64,000 nucleotides of DNA, from positions 1-64,000 of the forward strand of contig DATIYM010000008.1 of NCBI GenBank assembly GCA_035517615.1, in the 5' to 3' direction. The translations under genes were made by a program, and so were the position numbers. The notes beneath the pieces are model-generated. The model did no database searches. It worked only from the letters and a program-made list of their open reading frames with translations, and was not told the origin of the DNA. This stretch comes from AG25 sp035517615 (GTDB lineage Bacteria; Gemmatimonadota; Gemmatimonadetes; Gemmatimonadales; GWC2-71-9). How positions within the stretch are numbered: the first letter of the stretch is position 1; every line of letters begins with the position of its first letter. Below, piece by piece: positions 50,217 through 58,991 of the stretch.

Positions 50217-50519
50217 CTAGCGGCGACGGCGACGGCGTGCCGGCTTACGCTTGGCTTTGCCGCGCGACTTCGACTTGGCCTTCGCTTTCGACGCGCTCTT
50301 CTTCTTCTTTGCCTTGGTCTTTGCTTTGGCTCGTGCCGGCTTCTTCTTCTTGGCCGGGGCACGACGCCGCGCGGGCCGGGAGCTCATGCTCTCCTCTTCG
50401 TCGTCACCCATCGGCGCCGCCATCGGCGCGCTCGGCTGCATTGGTGTCGACGGAAGCATCGGCTCCAGCATGCCGGGGCCGGTCCAGCCACTCTCCGAGA
50501 AGTCGGTCTGCTCGAGCAT
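50217..50519 (-). CDS. Histone H1-like basic protein
   Basis: A 100-residue protein in two parts. The N-terminal 45 residues are Met/Pro-rich and acidic (GDDEEESMSS), and the C-terminal 55 are almost only Lys, Ala and Arg (AKAKTKAKKKKSASK). This mimics H1-type nucleoid proteins that bind DNA through Lys/Ala tails. GAGGAG is eight bases from the ATG. The longer open frame upstream has no such site. It is divergent from the Big2 protein, with about 170 bases between. DNA binding is inferred from composition. Confidence 0.7.
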   Translation of the reverse strand: MLEQTDFSESGWTGPGMLEPMLPSTPMQPSAPMAAPMGDDEEESMSSRPARRRAPAKKKKPARAKAKTKAKKKKSASKAKAKSKSRGKAKRKPARRRRRR

Positions 50520-50648
50520 CGGATGTCTCCTCACGCGGATGGTCGTTAAACGTGGCCTATAGCTTACCTTGGCACCGGTGCGGCGCAAGTGAGACGAGCG
50601 GGCACCCGAATATTCTCCGACCGCCAAGCTCAGACGTGACAAGTTAGC

Positions 50649-50677
50649 TTGACAAAAGCGTTTAGGGGACCTTAGCT
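50649..50677 (+). promoter_or_regulatory. Promoter of the Big2/PD40 gene
   Basis: TTGACA at 50649-50654, a 17-base spacer, and a weak TTAGCT at 50672-50677. The start codon at 50688 is only ten bases further, so transcription would begin within about six bases of the ATG: a leaderless or nearly leaderless message. The -10 is poor, and position is judged by eye. Confidence 0.45.
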
Positions 50678-50687
50678 TCGCGCCGCT

Positions 50688-52952
50688 ATGGCGCTTCCGT
50701 GTGGCGCTTCGCGGGTTCTCTGGGCCGTGGGCCTCGGCGTCGCGCTCGTGCCGCAGACCACGCACGCACAGAATGTCAGCGAGGTGCAAGTCGCTCCACC
50801 GTCGATCACCCTCAAGGCGGGAGAGCGCATGGGTCTCTTGGCGACGGCGTTCGACCGCGCCGGCAACGTCATTCCCACCGTACGCGTGCTCTGGTCGTCG
50901 AACAATCTCCAGGTTGCAAAGGTCGATAACAACGGCACGGTTACGGGCCTCGCGAACGGCGTCGCGATCATCGACGCGCGCGTCGGCAGCAAGCGTGGCA
51001 CCGCCGCCGTCCAGGTCGTGGGAGGGAGTCCGCCGACCACGGCCGGCAACACCGGAGCGCAGAACCCGCCACCCGCTGATGGATCACTGGCGGGTCAACC
51101 AGCCGGAACGGGGGTCGCGAGCGTGCTGCGCATCGAGCCCTCCACGATCTATCTCCAGCCATCGGAGAACATCCGCGCCTCTCCGCGCGCCTTGAAGGAC
51201 GATGGCACCGCCGCGGCCCCACTGGGCGTCACCTGGAAATCGCTGCGGCCCGAGATCGCAAGCGTCGATGGAAACGGCGTCGTGGTCGCCCTCTCGCCCG
51301 GTCAGGGTACGATCGAGATCACGAGCGCCGGCGGCCTGACGGCCACCGCGCCCGTCGTCGTGCAGCAGGCCGATCTGGCAGTGCGCGAAGGCGCGGCGAT
51401 CGCGGTTGGCCCCGGAGTCTCGGACACACTGCACGTGGTGGTTCCCACGCAGGGCGCGCGCGGCGTGAGCCCCTTGACCCTGCAATGGAATTCGGCCGAT
51501 CCCAACGTCGCACGCGTGTCGCTGACGGGCGTCGTGACCGGTGTGGCTCCCGGTCGGACGACCGTCACGGTGTCGGGCTTCCTGCAGACCAAGTCGGTCG
51601 ACGTGATTGTGCATCGACCGGTCGAGCTCCTGGCCGTCCGACCGAGATGGCAGGATGAGGTGCTCCTGCCGATTCAAGGCACCGGGAAATTCGAGGCGCA
51701 GGCGCTCGCGGCCGATCGGACTCCTGTTGCCGATGCGCCGCTGCAATGGTCGGTGGCTGACACCGCCGTGGCGTCATATGACGTGGCGTCGGGAACGCTC
51801 ACGGCTCGGAAGTCCGGTCAGACCCAGCTCATCGTGCACGGGCCGGGAGCGGGTCTCGCGGTGACGTGGAACGTCCGCGTCATCGCGGCGGGCGTGCGGT
51901 TATCGGTGGCACGGGTAGGCCTCCCGCCGAGCCGCCGGATCGCCGTCCGCGCAACGTATATGGACTCGACCACCGCGATCGGACCGGCGACCGGATTGAC
52001 GTGGACGTCCGAGAATCCGCAGGTCGCTCAGGTGAACGACAGCGGAATCATCACGGCCGGCTCATACGGGCGAACCCGCGCGGTGGCGACCGCTCCAGGG
52101 GGCAAACGCGGAACGGTTGACGTGTTCGTCCAGGGCGAGATCGTCATGCCGAGCACCCGCGCGGGCTCGCGGTTTCAGCTGTTCGCCGCGGAGCGCGGCA
52201 GTCTGAGCCAGTGGCGCCGGGTGAGCGACGATACGCTGAGCGCGACCGATCCGGCATTTTCTCCGGATGGCTCGCGCATCGCGTTTGCGGCGGCACGTGG
52301 CATCTACGTGATGGACGCTGATGGCGGGAATCCGCTGCGCGTCACGACGGGCTCAGGGAATGACAATCGTCCGCAGTTTCTGCCCGATTTGAGCTCCATC
52401 ATCTTCCAGTCCGATCGGAGTGGGCCGGGAATACCGCAGATCTGGATGCAATCGCTGGCGGGCGGGACTCCGGTGCAGCTCACGCAAGGCTCGGGCAGCA
52501 TGCAGCCGACGGTTTCCCCCGACGGCGAGATCATTGCCTTCGCTTCCACGCGTGATGGCACGACGAATATCTGGCTGATGGCAAAGGATGGCTCGAATCA
52601 ACGTGAGTTCACCCGCAGCTCGGGCAACTTCAAGAGTCTCGCGCCCAGGTTCCTGCGGGATGGCTCGCTGTACTACCTCGTGCAGGGGAAGGAAGGCGGG
52701 CGGACCGTCGCGCAGATCATGCGCGCCGAGCTGACGACTGGAAAAGTGACTCCGGTAACTGGCACGGAGCTCTCGATCAGCGATTTTTCCGTCTCCCCGG
52801 CGGGTGACCTGCTCGCGCTGCTCGGGACTCCCCCCCAGACCAAGGGCCCGGCGCGGCTCTACATCCAGGCACTGACGAGCGGCGGCAGCGGCGCTGTTGC
52901 GGTCCCGACGACCGGCGCCGAGCAGCAGCTCATCCCGGCGTTCATGCCCTGA
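50688..52952 (+). CDS. Exported Big2-repeat and PD40 propeller protein
   Basis: A 754-residue secreted protein. Signal peptide: hydrophobic VLWAVGLGVALVPQ, cleavage after HA near residue 27. Residues about 28-480 hold at least four bacterial Ig-like (Big2) units, each marked by a VxWxSxNPxVAxVxxxGxVTGxAxG pattern (for example WKSLRPEIASVDGNGVVVAL, WTSENPQVAQVNDSGIITA). Residues about 500-740 have TolB/PD40 blades: DPAFSPDGSRIAFAA, IYVMDADGGNPLRVT and PTVSPDGEIIAFASTRDG. Likely surface or periplasmic, binding partner unknown. Confidence 0.88.
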   Translation: MALPCGASRVLWAVGLGVALVPQTTHAQNVSEVQVAPPSITLKAGERMGLLATAFDRAGNVIPTVRVLWSSNNLQVAKVDNNGTVTGLANGVAIIDARVGSKRGTAAVQVVGGSPPTTAGNTGAQNPPPADGSLAGQPAGTGVASVLRIEPSTIYLQPSENIRASPRALKDDGTAAAPLGVTWKSLRPEIASVDGNGVVVALSPGQGTIEITSAGGLTATAPVVVQQADLAVREGAAIAVGPGVSDTLHVVVPTQGARGVSPLTLQWNSADPNVARVSLTGVVTGVAPGRTTVTVSGFLQTKSVDVIVHRPVELLAVRPRWQDEVLLPIQGTGKFEAQALAADRTPVADAPLQWSVADTAVASYDVASGTLTARKSGQTQLIVHGPGAGLAVTWNVRVIAAGVRLSVARVGLPPSRRIAVRATYMDSTTAIGPATGLTWTSENPQVAQVNDSGIITAGSYGRTRAVATAPGGKRGTVDVFVQGEIVMPSTRAGSRFQLFAAERGSLSQWRRVSDDTLSATDPAFSPDGSRIAFAAARGIYVMDADGGNPLRVTTGSGNDNRPQFLPDLSSIIFQSDRSGPGIPQIWMQSLAGGTPVQLTQGSGSMQPTVSPDGEIIAFASTRDGTTNIWLMAKDGSNQREFTRSSGNFKSLAPRFLRDGSLYYLVQGKEGGRTVAQIMRAELTTGKVTPVTGTELSISDFSVSPAGDLLALLGTPPQTKGPARLYIQALTSGGSGAVAVPTTGAEQQLIPAFMP

Positions 52953-52968
52953 CGCCCTCCGGGACCGT

Positions 52969-54021
52969 ATGCGCGCCTGCGTAATCGCTGGTCCCGGAAA
53001 TCTCGATCAGATCCGTCTCGCCGAACTTCCCGACCCGCATCCCGCGGTGGGAGAGGTTCGCGTTCGGATTCGCTCAGCGGCGCTCAATCACCTCGACCTG
53101 TTCGTGGTCCAGGGGTTGCCGAGCGCCCGGAGTTTTCCTCACGTGCTGGGAGCCGATGGTGCGGGAGTAGTGGATCTCGTCGGCGGTGGCGTGCGGTCGA
53201 TCCAGCCTGGCGACCGCGTGATGATCAATCCCGGAATTTCGGATTACAGCTGTGAATTCTGCCGTGCGGGCGAGCATTCGCTGTGCATCAATTATCGCTT
53301 GCTCGGAGAGCACCTGGCTGGCACTCTTGCCGAGTATGTCGTGGTGCCCGAGCGGAATGTGGTACGCGTGCCGCTGCTCGAGCCGTCGTTGTCGTGGTCG
53401 GAAGCCGCCGCGTTTTCACTCGTCACGCTCACCGCCTGGCGCATGCTCGTGACTCGCGCGGCGCTGGCGGCGGGCGAGACCGTGCTCATCTGGGGGGTCG
53501 GCGGCGGCGTCTCGCTCGCCGCTCTGGCGATCGCTCGCCTCATCGGCGCCCGGACCGTGGTGACCTCCTCGAGTGAGGCGAAGCTCGACCGGGCGCGGGC
53601 GCTCGGCGCGAACCTCACCCTCAACCATGGCTCGCAGCAGGTGGCCTCAGAAGTACGCCGGTTCACGGAAGGGCGCGGGGCCGACGTCGTCGTGGATAGC
53701 GTAGGGGAAGCCACTTGGGAGACGTCGCTGCGCGCACTCGGGAAAAAAGGAAGGCTCGTCACCTGCGGAGCCACGTCAGGCCCGCGCTTGGTGACCGATG
53801 CCCGCCGGCTGTTCTGGAACCAGTACACCATCATGGGATCGACCATGGGAAACGCCGCCGAGTATGCGAGCGTCGTGGCCGAGCTCGCGCGCGGCCGGCT
53901 GCGGCCGGTGATGGATCGCGAGTACCCGCTGGCCGAGGTTCGCGCGGCCTTCGCGCGCCTGGAGCAGGGGGAACAGCTGGGCAAGATTGCCGTGCTCGTA
54001 GCGCCGGAAACTGTTGCCTGA
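52969..54021 (+). CDS. Zinc-type dehydrogenase / quinone oxidoreductase
   Basis: A 350-residue medium-chain dehydrogenase/reductase. The N-terminal domain has SAALNHLDLFVVQG and GADGAGVVDLVGGG; the structural zinc loop has CEFCRAGEHSLC (three Cys, the usual first Cys is missing). The cofactor motif is GVGGGVSLAALAIARLIGA. It could reduce quinones or alkenals or oxidise an alcohol; metal content is uncertain because of the missing Cys. The start is the ATG 17 bases after the previous stop; the longer frame overlaps the Big2 gene. Confidence 0.85.
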   Translation: MRACVIAGPGNLDQIRLAELPDPHPAVGEVRVRIRSAALNHLDLFVVQGLPSARSFPHVLGADGAGVVDLVGGGVRSIQPGDRVMINPGISDYSCEFCRAGEHSLCINYRLLGEHLAGTLAEYVVVPERNVVRVPLLEPSLSWSEAAAFSLVTLTAWRMLVTRAALAAGETVLIWGVGGGVSLAALAIARLIGARTVVTSSSEAKLDRARALGANLTLNHGSQQVASEVRRFTEGRGADVVVDSVGEATWETSLRALGKKGRLVTCGATSGPRLVTDARRLFWNQYTIMGSTMGNAAEYASVVAELARGRLRPVMDREYPLAEVRAAFARLEQGEQLGKIAVLVAPETVA

Positions 54022-54056
54022 ATTGTGCTAAGTTTTTATATTACTGCCACTTAGCA
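54014..54056 (+). promoter_or_regulatory. gyrA promoter with flanking inverted repeat
   Basis: A TTGCCT (-35) at 54014-54019, a 17-base spacer and TATATT (-10) at 54037-54042 give a strong sigma70-like promoter about 45 bases before the gyrA ATG. A perfect inverted repeat TGCTAAGT (54026-54033) and ACTTAGCA (54049-54056) with a 15-base spacer brackets the -10. This is where a repressor would act, or where supercoiling-sensitive cruciform formation could occur. The repeat is unlikely by chance at eight bases. Confidence 0.7.
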
Positions 54057-54087
54057 TGAATCGCCTCAGCCATCGGGACACCCCTCC

Positions 54088-56601
54088 ATGACCGCACCCA
54101 ACGTTCGCGAACGCATTCTGCCACGCCTCATCGAAGACGAAATGAAGGAGTCGTTCCTCGACTATTCGATGAGCGTCATCGTGCAGCGGGCGCTGCCGGA
54201 TGTGCGCGACGGGCTCAAGCCCGTGCACCGGCGCATCCTCTACGCCATGCACGAGCTGGGGCTCGTGCCGGGGCGGCCGCACAAGAAGAGCGCCACCGTG
54301 GTCGGCGACGTGCTGGGGAAATACCACCCCCACGGCGACGTCGCCGTGTACGACTCGCTCGTGCGCATGGTGCAGGAATTTTCGCTGCGGTATCCCCTGG
54401 TCGACGGGCAGGGGAATTTCGGCTCGGTCGACGGTGACGCTCCGGCGGCGTACCGCTACACCGAAGCCCGGCTCACGCGCGTCGCGATGACGACGCTCGG
54501 GGACATCGACAAGAACACCGTCGATTTCGTCCCCAACTTCGACGGCCGGCTGCAGGAACCGGTCGTGCTTCCGTCGCGGCTCCCGAATCTGATCGTCAAC
54601 GGCTCCGCCGGCATTGCCGTCGGCATGGCGACGAACATTCCGCCGCACAACCTGGGCGAGACGGTTCAAGCCATCAATCACCTCGTCGACCATCCCAACG
54701 CCACCGTCAAGGATCTCCGGAAATTCATCAAGGGACCCGATTTCCCGACGGGCGGAATCATCTACGGGCGCGACGGCATCAAGGAGTGCTATGAGAAGGG
54801 CCGCGGCCGCATCGTGATCCGGGCGCGGGCGACGGTCGAGGAGCGCGAGTCGACCGGGAAGCAGCAGATCGTCGTGACGGAGTTTCCCTACCAGGTCGCG
54901 CCGGAACGCGTCATCGAGCAGATCCGCGATCTCGTGCTCGACAAGAAGCTCGAGGGCATCACCGATCTCCGGAACGAGACGGACCGCGAGGGCGTGCGCG
55001 TCGTCATCGAGTTGAAGCGCGACGTGGTGCCGATGGTGGTGCTCAACCAGCTGTACACGCGGACCCAGATGCAGGTGACGTTCGGCGCGATCATGCTCGC
55101 GCTCGTGGATGGCGGGCCGCGCGAGATGGACCTGAAGGAGCTGCTGCAGCACTTCATCGAGCACCGCCACACCGTCATCACGCGCCGGACACAGTTCGAG
55201 CTGACGCGAGCCGAAGAACGCCAGCACATCCTCGAAGGTCTGAAGATCGCGGTCGACCACATCGACGAAGTCGTCCGCATCATTCGCAAGGCGAAGGACA
55301 CGCCGACGGCCGACGCCGCGCTGCGCAAGCGGTTCAAGCTTTCGGAGCGGCAGTCGGCGGAAATTCTCAACATGCGTCTCGCGCGGCTCACGGCGCTCGA
55401 GATCACGAAGCTCGAAGACGAATTGAAGGAAGTGCGGAAATTCATCAAGGAATGCAAGGAGATCCTCGGCTCGCGGCCACGCCGGATGAAGATCCTGAAG
55501 GACGAGCTGACCGAGGTTTCCGGGGCGTTCGGCGACGAGCGGCGGACCGAGATCGTGGCGGATCAGGGCGAGTTCTCGATCGAAGACCTGATCGCCGAAG
55601 AAGACATGGTGATCACCGTCTCACACCTGGGCTACATCAAGCGGCTGCCGGTGTCGGCGTACCGCCGCCAGCGCCGCGGGGGCCGCGGCGTGACCGCCGC
55701 GCAGACCAAAGAAGACGACTGGGTCGAGCACCTGTTCATCGCCTCGACCCACGATTACCTGATGTTCTTCACGACCAGCGGTCAGTGCTACTGGCTCAAG
55801 GTGCATGAAATTCCGCAGGCGGCGCGCGCCGCCCGGGGCAAGCCGATCGTGAGCTGCATCGCCATGAAGCCGGACGAGCGGCTTGCGGCGCTCGTGCCGG
55901 TGCGGGAATTCTCGGAAGACAAGTTCTTGTTCTTCGCGAGCAAGGACGGGACGGTGAAAAAGACCGTGCTGTCCGAGTTCGGAAACCCGCGCTCCGTCGG
56001 CATCCGGGCGATGAACATCGAGCCGGGCAACGAGCTGATCGACGTGCAGGTCACGGACGGGTCGAACGACGTGGTCCTCGCCACGAGCCACGGCATGAGC
56101 ATCCGGTTCCACGAGAAGGACGTGCGGGAGATGGGCCGGACCGCCACCGGCGTGAAAGGGATCGAGCTCGACAAGAAAGACCAGGTGATCGCGCTCGTGG
56201 TGGTCCGGCGGCCATGCACCCTCCTCACCGTCACGGAGAAGGGACTGGGGAAACGCTCCGAGCTGGACGAGTACCGCGTTCAGCACCGCGGCGGCAGAGG
56301 GATCATCACCCTCAAGCGCGGCGACAAGACCGGCGACGTGATCGCGTTGAAGGAAGTCCTGCCCGAGGACGAGCTGATGATGATCACGAAGAAGGGGATC
56401 ATGATCCGGGTTCCGGTGGACGGGATCCGGATCTCGGGCCGCAACACGCAGGGCGTGCGCGTCATGAACCTGGGCGAAGGCGATAAGGTGGTGGATGTGG
56501 CGCGGGTGGTGAAGGAAGAAGACGACGAATCGGGCGAGGACGAGGCCGAGGAGGAGCGCGCGGCCCCACGCGCGAAGCCGGCCGCCCACAAGAAGAAATA
56601 G
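54088..56601 (+). CDS. gyrA: DNA gyrase subunit A
   Basis: An 837-residue GyrA, the DNA-cutting and wrapping subunit. Catalytic Tyr124 (YRYTEARLT); the quinolone region reads HPHGDVAVYD, so position 83 in E. coli (Ser) is Val85 and Asp87 is Asp89. The GyrA box QRRGGRG at 528-534 in the C-terminal beta-pinwheel identifies it as gyrase and not topoisomerase IV. An acidic/Lys tail (EEDDESGEDEAEEE, then AAPRAKPAAHKKK) ends the protein. The gene opens a run with a PLP enzyme, a cyclase, a kinase and E1 alpha. Confidence 0.97.
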   Translation: MTAPNVRERILPRLIEDEMKESFLDYSMSVIVQRALPDVRDGLKPVHRRILYAMHELGLVPGRPHKKSATVVGDVLGKYHPHGDVAVYDSLVRMVQEFSLRYPLVDGQGNFGSVDGDAPAAYRYTEARLTRVAMTTLGDIDKNTVDFVPNFDGRLQEPVVLPSRLPNLIVNGSAGIAVGMATNIPPHNLGETVQAINHLVDHPNATVKDLRKFIKGPDFPTGGIIYGRDGIKECYEKGRGRIVIRARATVEERESTGKQQIVVTEFPYQVAPERVIEQIRDLVLDKKLEGITDLRNETDREGVRVVIELKRDVVPMVVLNQLYTRTQMQVTFGAIMLALVDGGPREMDLKELLQHFIEHRHTVITRRTQFELTRAEERQHILEGLKIAVDHIDEVVRIIRKAKDTPTADAALRKRFKLSERQSAEILNMRLARLTALEITKLEDELKEVRKFIKECKEILGSRPRRMKILKDELTEVSGAFGDERRTEIVADQGEFSIEDLIAEEDMVITVSHLGYIKRLPVSAYRRQRRGGRGVTAAQTKEDDWVEHLFIASTHDYLMFFTTSGQCYWLKVHEIPQAARAARGKPIVSCIAMKPDERLAALVPVREFSEDKFLFFASKDGTVKKTVLSEFGNPRSVGIRAMNIEPGNELIDVQVTDGSNDVVLATSHGMSIRFHEKDVREMGRTATGVKGIELDKKDQVIALVVVRRPCTLLTVTEKGLGKRSELDEYRVQHRGGRGIITLKRGDKTGDVIALKEVLPEDELMMITKKGIMIRVPVDGIRISGRNTQGVRVMNLGEGDKVVDVARVVKEEDDESGEDEAEEERAAPRAKPAAHKKK

Positions 56602-57558
56602 GTGATCGACGCGGCGAGAGTCGAAGACGCCCGCGATGCGTTGTGCGGGGTCGCGGTCCGCACGCCGCTGCTCTATGTCGATGCGCTCGGCGCGTATCTC
56701 AAGCTCGAGAACCTGCAGCCCATGGGCGCGTTCAAGATCCGCGGCGCGTACAACGCGATTCGCCTGCTCCCCGAGCCCGTGCGCCGTCCCGGCGTGATCA
56801 CGTACTCGAGCGGCAATCACGGGCAGGCGGTCGCGTACGCCGCCCGGTATCTCGGATTGCGAGCCGTGATCGTCATGCCGGAAACAGTGCCGCCGATCAA
56901 GGTGGCGGGCGTGCAGCGGTGGGGCGGCGAGGTCGTGCTCGCCGGCCGCACATCGGACGATCGCCAGCGAGTGGCCGAAGCGATCGCCGCGCGCGACGGG
57001 CTCGCGATCATCCCCCCGTTCGACCACCCCGATATCGTCGCGGGTCAGGCGACGGTGGCGCTGGAAATCGTGCAGGATCTGCCCGACGTGGGCACGATCG
57101 TGGCGCCGGTGGGGGGCGGGGGATTGATCTCCGGCGTGGTGGTGGGGCTCCGGGCCGCGCGCAGCGCGGCCCGCGTCTGGGGGGTCGAGCCGAGCGGCGC
57201 CCCCAAGCTCAAGCAGTCGCTCGAGCAGGGCCGGGCGACGCGGCTCGAGCGCACGGCGAGCCTTGCCGACGGGTTGATCACGCTGGGCGTGGGCGAGATT
57301 CCGTTTCAGGAGCTCACCTATGATCGGCAGCGGATCGCCGGCGTGGCGCTCGTCGATGATGACAGCCTGCGCGACGCCATGCACTTTCTCTGGCGCGAAT
57401 GCCGCCTCGCGGTGGAGCCCTCGGGCGCGGCGACGATCGCGGCGGTGCGCGCGGGCAGCGTTTCCGTGCGCGCGAGCGCCGCGTCCGCGCCCACGGTACT
57501 CATCGTGAGCGGCGGCAATGTCGATCCCGCGCTCCTCCAGGAACCGAAGACGGCATGA
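56602..57558 (+). CDS. Threonine dehydratase/serine racemase-type PLP enzyme
   Basis: A 318-residue fold-II PLP enzyme. The PLP lysine is in MGAFKIRGAYNAI, the substrate loop is YSSGNHGQAVA, and the phosphate loop is GGGGLISG. It lacks the C-terminal ACT-like regulatory domain of long IlvA, so it is a short catabolic-type threonine or serine dehydratase, or a racemase. GTG starts directly after the gyrA stop. The stop overlaps the next ATG (ATGA). Placing it after gyrA is unusual. Confidence 0.9.
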   Translation: MIDAARVEDARDALCGVAVRTPLLYVDALGAYLKLENLQPMGAFKIRGAYNAIRLLPEPVRRPGVITYSSGNHGQAVAYAARYLGLRAVIVMPETVPPIKVAGVQRWGGEVVLAGRTSDDRQRVAEAIAARDGLAIIPPFDHPDIVAGQATVALEIVQDLPDVGTIVAPVGGGGLISGVVVGLRAARSAARVWGVEPSGAPKLKQSLEQGRATRLERTASLADGLITLGVGEIPFQELTYDRQRIAGVALVDDDSLRDAMHFLWRECRLAVEPSGAATIAAVRAGSVSVRASAASAPTVLIVSGGNVDPALLQEPKTA

Positions 57559-58991
57559 CCGAGCCAGCAGCCAAAATTCTCGTCGCCGACGACGATCAGT
57601 CGCTCGTGCGGACCCTGACCTGGATTCTCAAGGAGAACGGGTATGAGGTGATTCCCGTGCCCGGCGGAGAAGGGCTGCTCGAGCGGATCGACGTTGAGCG
57701 GCCGGGACTGTTGCTGCTCGACATCATGATGCCAAAGACGGACGGGCTACAGCTGCTGCAGCGGCTCAAGAGCGACGAGCGGTTCCGCGATCTCCCGGTT
57801 CTCATGATCTCCTCGATGCCGCCCGAGGAGGCGACCGTCAAAGCGCTGGGACTCGGCGCGGCCGATTTCATTCCCAAGCCGTTCCGGGTGCGTGAGCTGC
57901 TCGCGAGGGTCAAGGCGCATCTGCGGTCGGCGCAGGAGCTGACGCGAGCGCGCGACGAAGCACAGAGCCGCGCCGTGATCGTCGACATCCTTCAGGAAGT
58001 CACGGATTCGCTCAAGCCGGACGAAATCTATAACATTCTCGCCCGCCGGATCGCGCGCGTCCTGCATCTGTCCAAGTGCTCGCTCGTGCGCGCCAACGCC
58101 GAGGACAAGACCGGCGTCGTGGTCGCGGCCTACGAGAGCCCCATGCTGCGCAACCTGCAGATCGAGCTGTCGCGCTATCCCGAAATCCGGCTCGCGCTGT
58201 CCCAGGGCCGGCCGGTGCTCGTCGAGGACGTGAAGACCGACCCGCTCTACACCGAAGAGCGCGAGCGCTGGGCCCGCGAGGGCATTACCGTGCCGACCCG
58301 CTCGGCCGTCGCGCTGCCGTTTTCCATGCGCGACCGCCCCGTCGGCGTCTTCTTCCTGCGCACCACCGGTGACGACCGGGCGCTCACGCCGGCCGACGTG
58401 CAATTCGCCGAGACGGTCATTCGGACGGCGGTGGCCGCGATCGAAAAGGCCTACGATTTCGAGAGCGCGGTGTCCGACAAGGAGCGTCTCGTGCAGCTCG
58501 CGCGCACGGACGCGCTCACCGGATGCCTGAATCGCCGCGCGCTCTCCGAGGATCTCGAGGAGGAGCTCGAGCGCGCGCGACGCTATAACTTGGCGATCAC
58601 CATCCTCCTCGCCGATCTCGATCGGTTCAAGCTCATTAACGACACCCGCGGCCACATTGCGGGCGACTCCGTTCTGCGGCAAGTTGGGGAGCTACTGCGC
58701 CGGGAAGCGCGTGCCGTGGACATCGTGGCGCGCTACGGCGGAGAAGAGTTCGTGGTCGTGATGCCGGAAACGGCGCTGCAGGGCGCGGTGATATTCGCCG
58801 AGCGCCTCCGGCGGCGCATCATGCATCATGACTTCGCTGATCCCGGCGAGGATCCCGTGAACGTGACCGTCAGCATCGGTCTCGCGTCCTTCCCCGATGA
58901 GCGCATCACGAGCGCCGACAGCTTCGTCGCCCTTGCCGACCAGGCGCTGTACCGGGCCAAGAACGAAGGGCGCAACCTGGTGCGGCAGTGA
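57555..58991 (+). CDS. REC-GAF-GGDEF diguanylate cyclase
   Basis: A 478-residue response-regulator diguanylate cyclase. REC domain 1-130 with phosphoacceptor Asp56 (LLLLDIMMPK), a GAF domain (about 145-310), and GGDEF 320-478 with GGEEF at 395-399 and an inhibitory RxxD site (RAVD at 386-389, five residues upstream). It should make cyclic di-GMP under control of phosphorylation and product feedback. The ATG overlaps the dehydratase stop. Its stop overlaps the GTG of the kinase, so both signalling enzymes are coupled. Confidence 0.93.
   Translation: MTEPAAKILVADDDQSLVRTLTWILKENGYEVIPVPGGEGLLERIDVERPGLLLLDIMMPKTDGLQLLQRLKSDERFRDLPVLMISSMPPEEATVKALGLGAADFIPKPFRVRELLARVKAHLRSAQELTRARDEAQSRAVIVDILQEVTDSLKPDEIYNILARRIARVLHLSKCSLVRANAEDKTGVVVAAYESPMLRNLQIELSRYPEIRLALSQGRPVLVEDVKTDPLYTEERERWAREGITVPTRSAVALPFSMRDRPVGVFFLRTTGDDRALTPADVQFAETVIRTAVAAIEKAYDFESAVSDKERLVQLARTDALTGCLNRRALSEDLEEELERARRYNLAITILLADLDRFKLINDTRGHIAGDSVLRQVGELLRREARAVDIVARYGGEEFVVVMPETALQGAVIFAERLRRRIMHHDFADPGEDPVNVTVSIGLASFPDERITSADSFVALADQALYRAKNEGRNLVRQ

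Noticed and set aside
55621..57384. 587-codon minus-strand frame across gyrA and the dehydratase
   Set aside because: Spans two certain genes in antisense; sequence is His/Arg-rich noise.
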